This document shows, in pieces, positions 1 through 8,445 of a stretch of 64,000 nt of DNA. The stretch lies in NCBI RefSeq assembly GCF_900113525.1, contig NZ_FOPP01000009.1, positions 124,001 through 188,000 of the forward strand. The letters are read 5' to 3'. Position numbers and translations under genes: made by a program. Each line of letters opens with the position of its first letter. Position 1 is the stretch's first letter. Below the pieces are notes generated by a model that made no database searches, was not told the DNA's origin, and saw only the letters and a list, made by a program, of their open reading frames with translations. The DNA comes from Pedobacter insulae. GTDB taxonomy: Bacteria > Bacteroidota > Bacteroidia > Sphingobacteriales > Sphingobacteriaceae.

Positions 1-83
1 AACTTTATCAAAAGCTGGGATTCGAGGTTAGAACAGACATGCTTGCCTATGTTTTGCAGAAACAATCTAATTTGGAGAAATGA
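1..83 (+). CDS. C-terminal end of a GNAT-type acetyltransferase (partial)
   Basis: The third forward frame is open from the window edge to a TGA at 81-83. Its last 26 residues begin LYQKLGFEVR, which matches the conserved tail of GNAT N-acetyltransferases, where a Tyr next to the last helix precedes a GF-x-V strand. The rest of the gene lies outside the window, so substrate and length are unknown. It points in the same direction as the TetR gene, about 125 bases upstream of it. Confidence 0.5.
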   Translation, partial: LYQKLGFEVRTDMLAYVLQKQSNLEK

Positions 84-172
84 AATACCCAACAAGATTT
101 AACAGTTGAAAATATTTGATACACAACACCATAGTATACTAAACCTTAGTTATAAGCTTTTGTAATTAGTAC

Positions 173-203
173 TTGCTATTTTAGACCGAATGGTCTATAT
201 TTG
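173..203 (+). promoter_or_regulatory. Putative Bacteroidota-type promoter of the TetR gene
   Basis: A TTG at 173-175 is followed by a 20-base spacer and TATATTTG at 196-203, an exact match to the Bacteroidota -7 consensus TAnnTTTG. The expected transcription start would fall at or next to the ATG at 208, so the message may be leaderless. The dyad at 182-197 fills the spacer and touches the -7 element, where bound repressor would block polymerase. This is inference from consensus only. Confidence 0.4.
182..197. promoter_or_regulatory. TetR-family operator, 6-4-6 perfect dyad
   Basis: TAGACC, four bases (GAAT), then GGTCTA form a perfect inverted repeat just before the TetR gene. This TAGACC-N4-GGTCTA form is the type of site recognised by TetR regulators of the NemR kind. 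The position between the -33 and -7 elements implies autorepression. A degenerate copy with the same spacing lies at 808-823. Confidence 0.6.
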
Positions 204-207
204 ATTT

Positions 208-807
208 ATGATATCAAAATCTGCGCAAACAAAGCAATTTATTATTGAGAAAGCAGCGCCGCTATTTAACAAAAAAGGTTTTGCGGCCACTTCCATGAAT
301 GATATCCTAACCGCTACTGGTTTAGCAAAGGGAGGGGTGTATGGTAATTTTGAAAGCAAGGAAGAGATTGCTTTAATGGCTTTTGAATATGCTAACGATT
401 GTTTGATGAATGCTTTGTCTGGTAAAATTAGGCAAGAAGTTTCAGCATATGATAAGTTGGTAGCTATTTTTAATTTCTATTATAATTATAGCATTGATCC
501 AGTATTAGAGGGTGGTTGCCCTTTATTGAATACGGCAATTGATTCGGATTTTAACTTTCCGGAGCTGAAAGAAAAGGCTGCTCAAGCGCTAACTAAAATG
601 TTGGGCTCCTTAGAATATATTATTAACAAGGGTATTTCCAATAAAGAATTTCGAAAAAAAGTTAATGCAAAAGCAGAGTCAAGTTTAATTTTTTCGGTGA
701 TAGAGGGGGGGATGATGATGAGCCGCCTAAATGATGATCCAAGATATCTGAACAATTTACTTGCTTACCTTAAAGTGCATGTCAAAAATTATAAAAAGAA
801 GTCATAA
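208..807 (+). CDS. TetR/AcrR family transcriptional regulator
   Basis: This 199-residue protein has an N-terminal TetR_N helix-turn-helix (about residues 8-55). The pattern KGFAATSMNDILTATGLAKG followed by GVYGNFESKEEI is diagnostic of the family. The C-terminal half is an all-helical ligand-binding domain with the GGCPLLN motif (about residues 97-103) typical of the AcrR subgroup that controls detoxification or lipid genes. It probably represses itself through the dyad at 182-197 and also the thioesterase gene that starts 26 bases downstream, in front of which a degenerate copy of the dyad sits. The inducer is unknown; a fatty acyl compound or an electrophile would fit the partner gene. Confidence 0.9.
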   Translation: MISKSAQTKQFIIEKAAPLFNKKGFAATSMNDILTATGLAKGGVYGNFESKEEIALMAFEYANDCLMNALSGKIRQEVSAYDKLVAIFNFYYNYSIDPVLEGGCPLLNTAIDSDFNFPELKEKAAQALTKMLGSLEYIINKGISNKEFRKKVNAKAESSLIFSVIEGGMMMSRLNDDPRYLNNLLAYLKVHVKNYKKKS

Positions 808-823
808 AAGACCAATTGGTTTA
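808..823. promoter_or_regulatory. Second, degenerate copy of the TetR operator
   Basis: AAGACC-AATT-GGTTTA keeps the 6-4-6 geometry and the core AGACC/GGT of the dyad at 182-197. It sits directly after the TetR stop codon and 10 bases before the thioesterase start. It may let the regulator act on an internal start of transcription or as a roadblock. Confidence 0.4.
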
Positions 824-833
824 AAACTGGAGT

Positions 834-1328
834 ATGAACAAAGAACTTCAATCTTTACACACGGTTCGCTTTAGCGACTGTGATTTATTCGGACATTTAA
901 ACAATGCCCGTTACCTCGATTATTTTTTAAATGCTAGAGAAGATCATTTAAGAAACCATTACGAAATGGATCTATCCACTTATTATCAACAAGGGGTAGG
1001 TTGGGTTGTGGGAAGTCACGAAATCAATTATATCAAGCCTGCTAAATATAATGAGCAAATTTGCATAAAGAGTTCGCTTATAAAGGCGAGCGAGCAGTAT
1101 CTTTTGGTAGAGCTGCAAATGTTAGACGCGGGACAAAGTGCGATTAAGGCGGTTATGTGGACCCGTTTTATTCCAGTTGATGTTAAAACTGGACGAAGGG
1201 CAAACCACTCAACAAGTTTTATGGAATTTGCGAAAAGCATTGAACTGGAAAATACATTTGCAGATGGCACCATTAAGGAGCGTATTGTAAGATTGTTAAC
1301 AGAAAGGAAAATTTCCTTAAACGCTTAA
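834..1328 (+). CDS. Acyl-CoA thioesterase, 4HBT hot-dog fold
   Basis: This 164-residue protein opens with the 4-hydroxybenzoyl-CoA thioesterase signature: RFSDCDLFGHLNNARYLDYF (about residues 13-32), in which Asp and the Gly-His-Leu-Asn-Asn loop form the acyl-thioester site. Family members (YbgC/FadM type) hydrolyse acyl-CoAs in the cytoplasm. The central GVGWVV segment and the C-terminal FMEFAKSIELE helix also fit the fold. It forms a two-gene unit with the TetR regulator upstream, which suggests a response to a toxic or surplus acyl-CoA. The chain-length preference cannot be read from the sequence. A decayed gene at 39945-40256 carries a related-looking C-terminus. Confidence 0.85.
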   Translation: MNKELQSLHTVRFSDCDLFGHLNNARYLDYFLNAREDHLRNHYEMDLSTYYQQGVGWVVGSHEINYIKPAKYNEQICIKSSLIKASEQYLLVELQMLDAGQSAIKAVMWTRFIPVDVKTGRRANHSTSFMEFAKSIELENTFADGTIKERIVRLLTERKISLNA

Positions 1329-1353
1329 AGAATGGTTCTAAATTGAAATGATT

Positions 1354-1385
1354 TTGAGGACTTTCATCCTATTCCCCTAGTTTTG
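1354..1385 (+). promoter_or_regulatory. Putative promoter of the CDGSH gene
   Basis: TTG at 1354-1356, a 21-base spacer and TAGTTTTG at 1378-1385 fit the Bacteroidota -33/-7 pattern. The start codon follows 19 bases later. Confidence 0.45.
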
Positions 1386-1404
1386 CGCTTAAATAAACAA
1401 TCTA

Positions 1405-1629
1405 ATGGCTACAACAAAACTTACAATAAACAACAACGGATCAGTGAAGATAGAAGGCGATTTTGAAATCGTTGACAGAAATGGAGACGCTTACGGCTTA
1501 GCAGGTAGAAACGTCTTATCAATATGCCGTTGTGGCTTGTCACAAAATAAACCTTTTTGTGATGGTTCACATAATGGTCATTTCGAACATGAAGCTGTAG
1601 CTTTTAATCTTCCACCAAAAAAGGTTTAA
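1405..1629 (+). CDS. CDGSH-type iron-sulfur protein
   Basis: This 74-residue protein contains CRCGLSQNKPFCDGSHNGHF (about residues 42-61), the complete CDGSH motif in which three Cys and one His bind a redox-active 2Fe-2S cluster, as in mitoNEET. No membrane segment is present, so it is a soluble cytoplasmic protein. Bacterial members are linked to iron-sulfur or redox homeostasis, but their partners are poorly known. It ends three bases before the convergent S9 peptidase gene, with no room for a separate terminator. It has its own promoter-like element at 1354-1385. Confidence 0.9.
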   Translation: MATTKLTINNNGSVKIEGDFEIVDRNGDAYGLAGRNVLSICRCGLSQNKPFCDGSHNGHFEHEAVAFNLPPKKV

Positions 1630-1632
1630 ATA

Positions 1633-3729
1633 CTATTTCTTTTTTTCACTCAATTTTCTGTGTAAGAAATTTGCCGTTGCCTCGCTAACTTTAACCGCAT
1701 TAGAGAACTTCATCCAATGATGGGTGTCGTCTGGGATGGCTAAGTACTCGAAATCAAAGTTCTTATTTTCAAAGCGTCTGGCTAAGTCTACACTCTGACT
1801 GAAAGGAACATTTCTATCATCGTCTGCGTGGATAAGCAAGGTGGGTGACGTCCAGGTACTCAAATACGTAAGTGGTGACGATAGCAGTACTCTTTCTGCT
1901 GCTAATTTGGCGTCTGGCGCAATCTCATTTCTTTCGGCGGTGTCGTTGAATCTACTATTTACCCCATGAATATCTACTCCGGCGGCGAATAGTTTCGAAT
2001 CTTTCCCCATTGCTAGAGCCACTAAATATCCTCCATAAGATCCTCCGTAAATGCCTATTCTATCTGCATCAATTCTAGATTGATTTGCAAGCCATTCACC
2101 TGCCGCTTTAATATCTTGGTATTCCGCTGCACCCTGTGCACCTGCGTTTAAAGGCTTATGAAACTCGTAGCCATAACCGATACCAAGCCTGTAATTTACA
2201 GATAATACTACGTATCCTAAGCTCACTAAGTATTGATTTAAGGCGTAGTCGATGGAATAATAGTCCATATGGTTCCAGCCTAATAACATTTGTCTTTGTG
2301 GTCCGCCATGCACATAAACTATAGCTGGCTTTTTACGCGGGCCCTTAGTTGGTGTAAATAACTGTCCGTAAACTGTTCCTCCATCTGCGGCCTTGAAAGT
2401 TACATGGGTAGGTGTTACTAATTCTTGACCAGGAAACTCCTCGGGTACCAGATTTTCAGCTAATAACACCCGTTGTTTGCTTTGCTCATTAAGCACTGCC
2501 GGTAGTACAGGCTGTTGTGCAGTTGCACTTAAATAGGCAATATGAGCTTGATCTCCTATAAATACCGGAAGTGTTTCTAGACCCGTTCCAGCTGTTAAAG
2601 CCTGCATATCTGCTTTGTGAACTGAGACTTTGTATAAATGCCTACGATCGATATCGTCTTTTTCCTTGCCGGTATTGGCGCTAAAAATCAACGATTTCTT
2701 ATTCGGGCTAAGCTTTACGTGCTCCACCATAAAATCGCCCGGAGTTAGTAATGTTTGTTGCGAACCATCCAGGTTAATTGAATAGAGATGCGGCCATCCA
2801 TCCTCATAAGACGTAAAGACTAACCGATCAGCAGCCCATAATAGGTTCGCTCCACCTGCTACCGGGGGAATAGAACCTTGCGGTGTTTGTGGAGCCTTCC
2901 AGATCTGTTTTCCTACGCTAATTTGAATATTAACGCGCCATATGGCCCAGGGAGTATGTTTTCTACTTAGAATTGGATCCGGTGAGCCTCCGATGCCCGG
3001 GTTTCTAATGAAAGCGATTTCGGTTCCATCGGGCGACCAGCGCGGTGAATTATCCCTTGAAAACGAAGGTAAGAGCCATTGAATTGGTGTTTCGGCATTG
3101 CTATAAATGCCTATAAAGGAATGATCATCTCTACTTGATACAAACGCAATTTTTGACCCGTCTGGGCTCCAGCTAGCCGAACCATTAGATCCTCTGGCGT
3201 AAAACAAGTTTTTAGGAGGTGATGATCCATCAATAGGGCTCGACATAATTTGGCCGCTCTTGGTAAAAATTAGCTGAGTGCTATTTGGTGAAATAACGGG
3301 GTTGTCGCCTTCCCCAATTACATTTATTTTACCCCCTCCAAAGGGGATGGTCATAACCTGTACTTTTGGCGCCATTGGCATTGAAGCTGCATTAACGGGA
3401 GTGGTTCCTGCTCTTGAACCATGATCGCCACCACGCACAAAAACAATCCACTTTCCATCATCTGAAATCGCTAAACTGGTAAGTTCCTGCCCATCATCAT
3501 AATTGTAATCTGTTATTTTAATGGGATTAAAACTAGGGCCTTCGGCTACATATATATTTCTTTTCCCTTGTTCATTCATGGCCCAGGCAATTTTAGACCC
3601 TTTAGCGGCTGCCGTAAGTTCTGAAGGGAAAGGGTAACTTAAAACAGATTTAACAGTGAAGGTTTGGGCATGGCTACCACATATCGTAGCTACGAACAAA
3701 GCAAAATATAAACAGATTCTTCTTATCAT
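1633..3729 (-). CDS. S9 family serine peptidase (dipeptidyl/acylaminoacyl peptidase type)
   Basis: This 698-residue protein starts with a signal peptide ending SHAQ, so it works in the periplasm or outside. Residues of roughly 30-400 form a TolB-like beta-propeller with repeats such as SPNSTQLIFT and SPDGSKIAFVSSRDD. The C-terminal third is the alpha/beta-hydrolase domain: nucleophile Ser564 in GGSYGGY, Asp at about 638 in HADDDRNVPF, and His at about 670 in DDTHHW. The VHGGPQ oxyanion segment precedes these. The triad is intact. S9 enzymes release short peptides from N-termini. It lies downstream of the SusCD operon in the same direction but behind a terminator, so it is probably a separate unit that serves the same peptide economy. 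Confidence 0.9.
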   Translation of the reverse strand: MIRRICLYFALFVATICGSHAQTFTVKSVLSYPFPSELTAAAKGSKIAWAMNEQGKRNIYVAEGPSFNPIKITDYNYDDGQELTSLAISDDGKWIVFVRGGDHGSRAGTTPVNAASMPMAPKVQVMTIPFGGGKINVIGEGDNPVISPNSTQLIFTKSGQIMSSPIDGSSPPKNLFYARGSNGSASWSPDGSKIAFVSSRDDHSFIGIYSNAETPIQWLLPSFSRDNSPRWSPDGTEIAFIRNPGIGGSPDPILSRKHTPWAIWRVNIQISVGKQIWKAPQTPQGSIPPVAGGANLLWAADRLVFTSYEDGWPHLYSINLDGSQQTLLTPGDFMVEHVKLSPNKKSLIFSANTGKEKDDIDRRHLYKVSVHKADMQALTAGTGLETLPVFIGDQAHIAYLSATAQQPVLPAVLNEQSKQRVLLAENLVPEEFPGQELVTPTHVTFKAADGGTVYGQLFTPTKGPRKKPAIVYVHGGPQRQMLLGWNHMDYYSIDYALNQYLVSLGYVVLSVNYRLGIGYGYEFHKPLNAGAQGAAEYQDIKAAGEWLANQSRIDADRIGIYGGSYGGYLVALAMGKDSKLFAAGVDIHGVNSRFNDTAERNEIAPDAKLAAERVLLSSPLTYLSTWTSPTLLIHADDDRNVPFSQSVDLARRFENKNFDFEYLAIPDDTHHWMKFSNAVKVSEATANFLHRKLSEKKK

Positions 3730-3754
3730 AGATAAACGTTTTTTCCAGGTATAA

Positions 3755-3785
3755 AAAAACCCTAGTGTTTAAAGCTAGGGTTTTT
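3755..3785 (-). terminator. Intrinsic terminator after SusD
   Basis: An 11-base stem (AAAAACCCTAG with CTAGGGTTTTT) encloses a nine-base loop and is followed on the minus strand by a run of U. It lies between the SusD stop (3811) and the S9 peptidase start (3729), closing the transcript that comes from the right. Confidence 0.75.
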
Positions 3786-3810
3786 AATTTTATTTTTTAA
3801 ATAAGATTGA

Positions 3811-5259
3811 TTACTGATCCCACCATAATCTCGTAGTACGTGGAACAGTTGGAGGTACATTTACATTGTTCTCGTTGATTTCGTCTCTCACGTAATCAAT
3901 TCTGCGAATATAATTATCAAGGACAGCACCAAGGGGCATAGTAAAATTTTTGTATGCATAGTTGTACCGACGGGCATCGTTCCATGCTTCTGCATTTAGA
4001 TAAGTTGCCACATACTTTTCTCTAAATATAAGATCCCTTGTTACAGGAACCAATGCAGCTGCTAAATAGGCTGTTCTTTCTGCGCCCGCTGGAACTTGGA
4101 GCTTATCAAAGTTGGCAATTACTCCGGCTTGATAGGCCGTGTTTGCTTGTGTAGTTAAACCGGCTGCTAGTGCTGCTTCTGCTTCGATAAATTTTAATTC
4201 CGCATACGTTACAATCCATATAGGAGCAGTATCACTGGTCCAAGGCGAACTTTGAGCAATATAAACCTCATCTTTAGTGGTATTGCCTCCCGGAGGACGG
4301 TTACCCTGACCGTTGGTGGTACCTATGTATAGCCCGTTTGCAGGGGCTTTATCAGTAATTTTTGCAATACGTGGATCGAATATTCCGTAGCTTGTCCCAT
4401 TTAAATGGTCAACCAATTGCTCAGAAAGCCATCCTCCCAGAGATTGTGCCGCATTAGATACAGCTACTCCGGCCCAGTTATTACGAACCAAGAAATTGTT
4501 CATACCTGCATCATCTGCACTACTGGTAAATGAATTCGCTACTGCCGTTAGGACTGCGTTTGGATTATAACTAGAAGTCTTGCTTACCTTGTTTAGCAAA
4601 CGTGCTTTTAATGCATAAGCAAACTTTTTCCAATATACTTTATTAGGATTCGCTGAGGAACTAAGTCTTCCATAAATCATATCACTGTTCGTAGCGCCCG
4701 TTGGGAGCAATGTGCCAGTAGAGGGGGCTGAGAAATTAGCGATAGCTTCGTCTAGCAACGCCATTGAAGCTGTGTAAACGGCCTGACCGCTATCGTATTT
4801 TGGTTTCAGCGTGGTGGCTACAAATGCTTCCGAAAAAGGCACCCCTCCCCAAAGGTCATTTGCAAGGATGAGGTTATAAGCCAACATTACATTGGCAGCG
4901 CCGAGATATTCGTTAGAATTCTGACTAATGGCCAATTTCTTCAACTCATTTGCATCAGCCATGGCATAGTAAAGTGCATTCCACGTCCCGCTTTGATCGT
5001 TAGAATCATAGATGTCTGACGCTGCATTTGGCGACGGACTTGCCGTGTATTGTACAAAAGGGTTCGTTATGCTAGCAGCACTTACACTATTCTGGGCAAT
5101 TTTATAAGTAGATGTAGCCAGTAGTGAAGGTAGAGTAGGTGTTGTAACCTGATTAGGGTTCAAGGTAACTGCTTCAAAATAGTCGTCTTTACAGCCTTGA
5201 AGAGTAATTATAACAGCTATAGCCGAATATAATACGTTTTTTATTGTTTTTTGCATCAT
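3811..5259 (-). CDS. SusD-like outer-membrane lipoprotein
   Basis: From the ATG at 5259 the protein has 482 residues and begins with a lipoprotein signal whose lipobox LQGC places the acylated Cys at residue 23. The following CKDDYFEAVTLNPNQ and the helical TPR-like body, with the closing region YLNAEAWNDARRYNY, fit the SusD-like_2 branch of the SusD/RagB family. Such proteins form the lid of a SusC channel and capture the ligand on the cell surface. It starts eight bases after the SusC stop, so the two are co-translated. The frame is open further upstream to 5475, but that part overlaps SusC, reads as antisense-type low-complexity residues and would hide the lipobox, so the shorter start is chosen. 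No glycan enzyme lies nearby; a peptide ligand, as for RagAB, is possible. Confidence 0.9.
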   Translation of the reverse strand: MMQKTIKNVLYSAIAVIITLQGCKDDYFEAVTLNPNQVTTPTLPSLLATSTYKIAQNSVSAASITNPFVQYTASPSPNAASDIYDSNDQSGTWNALYYAMADANELKKLAISQNSNEYLGAANVMLAYNLILANDLWGGVPFSEAFVATTLKPKYDSGQAVYTASMALLDEAIANFSAPSTGTLLPTGATNSDMIYGRLSSSANPNKVYWKKFAYALKARLLNKVSKTSSYNPNAVLTAVANSFTSSADDAGMNNFLVRNNWAGVAVSNAAQSLGGWLSEQLVDHLNGTSYGIFDPRIAKITDKAPANGLYIGTTNGQGNRPPGGNTTKDEVYIAQSSPWTSDTAPIWIVTYAELKFIEAEAALAAGLTTQANTAYQAGVIANFDKLQVPAGAERTAYLAAALVPVTRDLIFREKYVATYLNAEAWNDARRYNYAYKNFTMPLGAVLDNYIRRIDYVRDEINENNVNVPPTVPRTTRLWWDQ

Positions 5260-5266
5260 ATTTAGT

Positions 5267-8200
5267 TTAAAGGCCAACATTAAGGGTAAATAAAATAGAG
5301 CGAGCGGCAGGGTAAGTAAAGCCAGCTGATCCATCGATATTGCTTCCACTGTTAAAAGCACTAGATTCAGGATCAAGCCCATAGAAATTAGTGTGTAACA
5401 AAATATTGTTGGCAGTAACCGAAAGATTTGCCGAACGGAATACTTTTTTAGGAAGCCATGCAGTAGGAATAGCATACCCTAAACTGATCGATCTAAGTTT
5501 AATCCATGACGCATCTTGAACGAATGGCTCAGCAAGAAGGCGATAAACATCTCTGTAGTAGCCTTGTGCGCTATACACTACGCCATCTGGAGCCATGCCT
5601 TGTCCCATCCACACGGATTTAGTGTTAGGAGTTCCGTTTGCCAATACTCCCTCAAATACTTTAAATGTCCGCCTGTTTTCTGTGTATTTCGGTAATCCGA
5701 AAGCAGAATGAAAGTTCTCCATTCCATCATATTTTTCAAAGCCCCAACGCGCATCTATTAGCGTAGAAAGATTGAACCTTTTGTATCTGAAATTATTGGT
5801 AATACCACCTATCCAATCGGGTTGCGAGTTACCTAATAATTTAAATGCAGTTCCCGAGCTTACTGGGTAGCCATTTGCTCCGATCAATAGTGGGGCATTT
5901 GGATCTTCCGGATTAGGCCCATAATGCATGAAATAATTTCCGTAAATATTACCATAAGATTGTCCTTTCACAATTTTTTGGGTAATTCCACTTCCGTAAG
6001 AGCGACTAATATCAGCTCCATAGACATATTCGGTAGCGTCGCCAGGCATGGTTAGTACCTTATTTCGGTTCATGGAGAAGTTTAACAAAACATCCCATGA
6101 AAAGTTGGTAGCCTTGATTGGTTCACCTCTTAACACTAACTCAATCCCTCTGTTGCGAATATCGCCCGCATTTACCGAAGTAGTGATATACCCTGTAGTT
6201 GAGGAGATTTGTGATTGAACAATTTGATCTTTACTGATAGAGTAGTAGAAGGTAAAATCAAAACCTAATCGGTTCTTCAGGAATGACATTTCAAGGCCCG
6301 CATCGTAGGTATTTGTAAATTCAGGGCGAAGATCTGCATTTCCTAAATTAGATGAAATACTTAGACCGGTAAAGCCTGCTGGAAGGGTATAGGTGCCAAA
6401 GCCATAAGATGTTGAATATTCATTCGCATCTTTTCCAAGTTTTGCATAAGAAAATCTAAGTTTTGACTGGCCGATCCATTCAGGTAATTTTAACTGATCT
6501 GAGAACACATAAGAAAGACTTGCTGAAGGATAAAAGAAACTTCTATTGGATTTCGAAAGTGTAGATGTAATATCGTTTCTACCTGTCAAGGTTAAAAATA
6601 AGAAGTCTTTATAGTCGAAAGTTGCTTCGCCAAAAATACCTTGCAGCCTTTTTTGTGAGAGTGATTGACCCACCGAAAGCGCTTTTGCATTCGCTAGGTT
6701 GTAGAAATTCCAGATGTTAAATTGAGTTCCCTCTGTCCTAGTCTCTTTATACCTTCTGTTATAAAGTTCGTGCCCTAGGCGTAAAGTGCCATTTATATCT
6801 GCAGTAATTTTTGATGAAAAAGTAGCTATAAATGTAGAATTCAACGTTCTAAAATTGGTGTTATATTCGCCAATAAGACCGGTTGAATTATCGTAAGTAA
6901 CCTCTCCAGGAACGCCTCTCGCAGCAGGAGAATTAGCTACTCGATTGTCGGAATAAGTATCTACACCAAAGCGGTAACTAAAGTTAAGCCACGGTAGCGC
7001 CTGATAACTAAGGTTAGCTCCGCCGATGAAACGGTTCACATTATCTTTTAACCTATTATTTTTAGCACCCCAAACTGGATTGTTAGTGCCAACGTATTTC
7101 TGAGTGCCATCTGGTTTCACATAGTCGGCAACATCTACACGTGGTGCCCAATAGGTTAATGATTCACCAAAGCGGTCAGGACTATAGCGGAAACCTCCTG
7201 AGTTAGTGAAATTCATATTAACGCCTGCTTTAATCTTCGGACTAATGGTGATATCAGTATTGAGACGGGCTGATAAATTTTTATAATCTGTTCCTGGCAT
7301 GATACCTTTCTGAAACAAAGTTGAGGCTGAAGAAAAGAAGCGGATGGTTTCTGAGCCCCCTGCCACCGAAATACTGCTTTTAGCTTGATTTCCCGTTTCA
7401 TATGCGCGTTCATAATTGTTAAACAGCTTGTCGGGGTGACTTGGGTCAATCAGCTTAGCTTCGGCAATAGTTGGTCCCCAAGCGGGACCGATTCCATTGC
7501 TTCCATTATTATAATTCCCAACAACCCCAGAGGTGTATGTTGTTTGTACTTCTGGCATCTTATTAATCTCATCCAGGCCGTAAGTGTTAGAGAAATTCAC
7601 CTGAAAGCCAGAACCCTTTCCCCTTTTAGTCGTAATTACCACTACGCCATTTGCTCCGCGCAACCCATACAATGCCGTTGCAGCACCACCTTTCAGAATA
7701 TTGATCGTTTCAATGTCTTCAGGATTTACATCCGAAGCACGATTACCAACGGATCTGGCTCTGAAACCTTGACCACCATTTTGCGTGGCACCAAAGGTAG
7801 ACGTGGTATTGTCGATTTGAACTCCATCAATTACGTATAATGGGTCTCCAGAGGTGTTAGCATCAATCGAGTTAACACCACGAATGCGAATTGAACTGCC
7901 TTGGCCTGGGCCACCACCTACACTGGTGATGGTAGCACCTGCGACCTTACCTTGAAGTGCATTTAGTAAATTCGATTGGTGGTTAAAGTTAAGATCTTCA
8001 CCTTCCACACCTTGAGCGGAGTAACCTAGCGATTTTTTCTGTCGTGTAATGCCTAGTCCGGTATTGATAACTACTTCCTGCAGATTGTTAATATCTGAAA
8101 CTAATGTCACATTAATCGTACTTCTCGACCCCACTGTAATTTCTTGAGTAACAAAGCCGATAAATGTAGCAACAAGCACCGAATTCGTGCCAGGTACTGT

Positions 8201-8392
8201 GATCGAGAAATTACCATTTTGATCAGAAATAACACTTGTGCTGGTACCTTTAACTTTAATGCCAACTCCAGGTAGTGGCATACCATCTTCAGAAGATGTT
8301 ACTTTTCCGGTGATATTCTTTACCTGCGCCTGCACCGTGAGGCTGAGGAAAAAAATAAAGGGAAGAAAAAGTAGTGTAAAAATTTTTCTCAT
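5267..8392 (-). CDS. SusC/RagA family TonB-linked outer-membrane transporter
   Basis: This 1041-residue protein has a signal peptide ending VQAQ, an N-terminal carboxypeptidase-regulatory-like domain (VTSSEDGMPLPGVGIKVKG, about residues 30-50), a plug domain with IRIRGVNSIDANTSGDPLYV and VIDGVQID, and a long C-terminal beta-barrel ending in a hydrophobic strand (SILFTLNVGL). These features define the SusC class that imports large ligands through the outer membrane with energy from TonB. SusD follows eight bases later. The preceding TonB receptor gene stops only 53 bases upstream in the same direction, so read-through from that unit is likely. No ECF sigma/anti-sigma pair is present next to it. 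Confidence 0.95.
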   Translation of the reverse strand: MRKIFTLLFLPFIFFLSLTVQAQVKNITGKVTSSEDGMPLPGVGIKVKGTSTSVISDQNGNFSITVPGTNSVLVATFIGFVTQEITVGSRSTINVTLVSDINNLQEVVINTGLGITRQKKSLGYSAQGVEGEDLNFNHQSNLLNALQGKVAGATITSVGGGPGQGSSIRIRGVNSIDANTSGDPLYVIDGVQIDNTTSTFGATQNGGQGFRARSVGNRASDVNPEDIETINILKGGAATALYGLRGANGVVVITTKRGKGSGFQVNFSNTYGLDEINKMPEVQTTYTSGVVGNYNNGSNGIGPAWGPTIAEAKLIDPSHPDKLFNNYERAYETGNQAKSSISVAGGSETIRFFSSASTLFQKGIMPGTDYKNLSARLNTDITISPKIKAGVNMNFTNSGGFRYSPDRFGESLTYWAPRVDVADYVKPDGTQKYVGTNNPVWGAKNNRLKDNVNRFIGGANLSYQALPWLNFSYRFGVDTYSDNRVANSPAARGVPGEVTYDNSTGLIGEYNTNFRTLNSTFIATFSSKITADINGTLRLGHELYNRRYKETRTEGTQFNIWNFYNLANAKALSVGQSLSQKRLQGIFGEATFDYKDFLFLTLTGRNDITSTLSKSNRSFFYPSASLSYVFSDQLKLPEWIGQSKLRFSYAKLGKDANEYSTSYGFGTYTLPAGFTGLSISSNLGNADLRPEFTNTYDAGLEMSFLKNRLGFDFTFYYSISKDQIVQSQISSTTGYITTSVNAGDIRNRGIELVLRGEPIKATNFSWDVLLNFSMNRNKVLTMPGDATEYVYGADISRSYGSGITQKIVKGQSYGNIYGNYFMHYGPNPEDPNAPLLIGANGYPVSSGTAFKLLGNSQPDWIGGITNNFRYKRFNLSTLIDARWGFEKYDGMENFHSAFGLPKYTENRRTFKVFEGVLANGTPNTKSVWMGQGMAPDGVVYSAQGYYRDVYRLLAEPFVQDASWIKLRSISLGYAIPTAWLPKKVFRSANLSVTANNILLHTNFYGLDPESSAFNSGSNIDGSAGFTYPAARSILFTLNVGL

Positions 8393-8445
8393 AATTAATT
8401 AGGTTTAAGTTGTTTAATGCAATATACCTAAAATTCTCCGAATTT

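Noticed and set aside
5260..5475. N-terminal extension of the SusD-like protein
   Set aside because: It overlaps the SusC coding region by over 200 bases, is not signal-like, and would bury the lipobox; the ATG at 5259 gives a standard lipoprotein.
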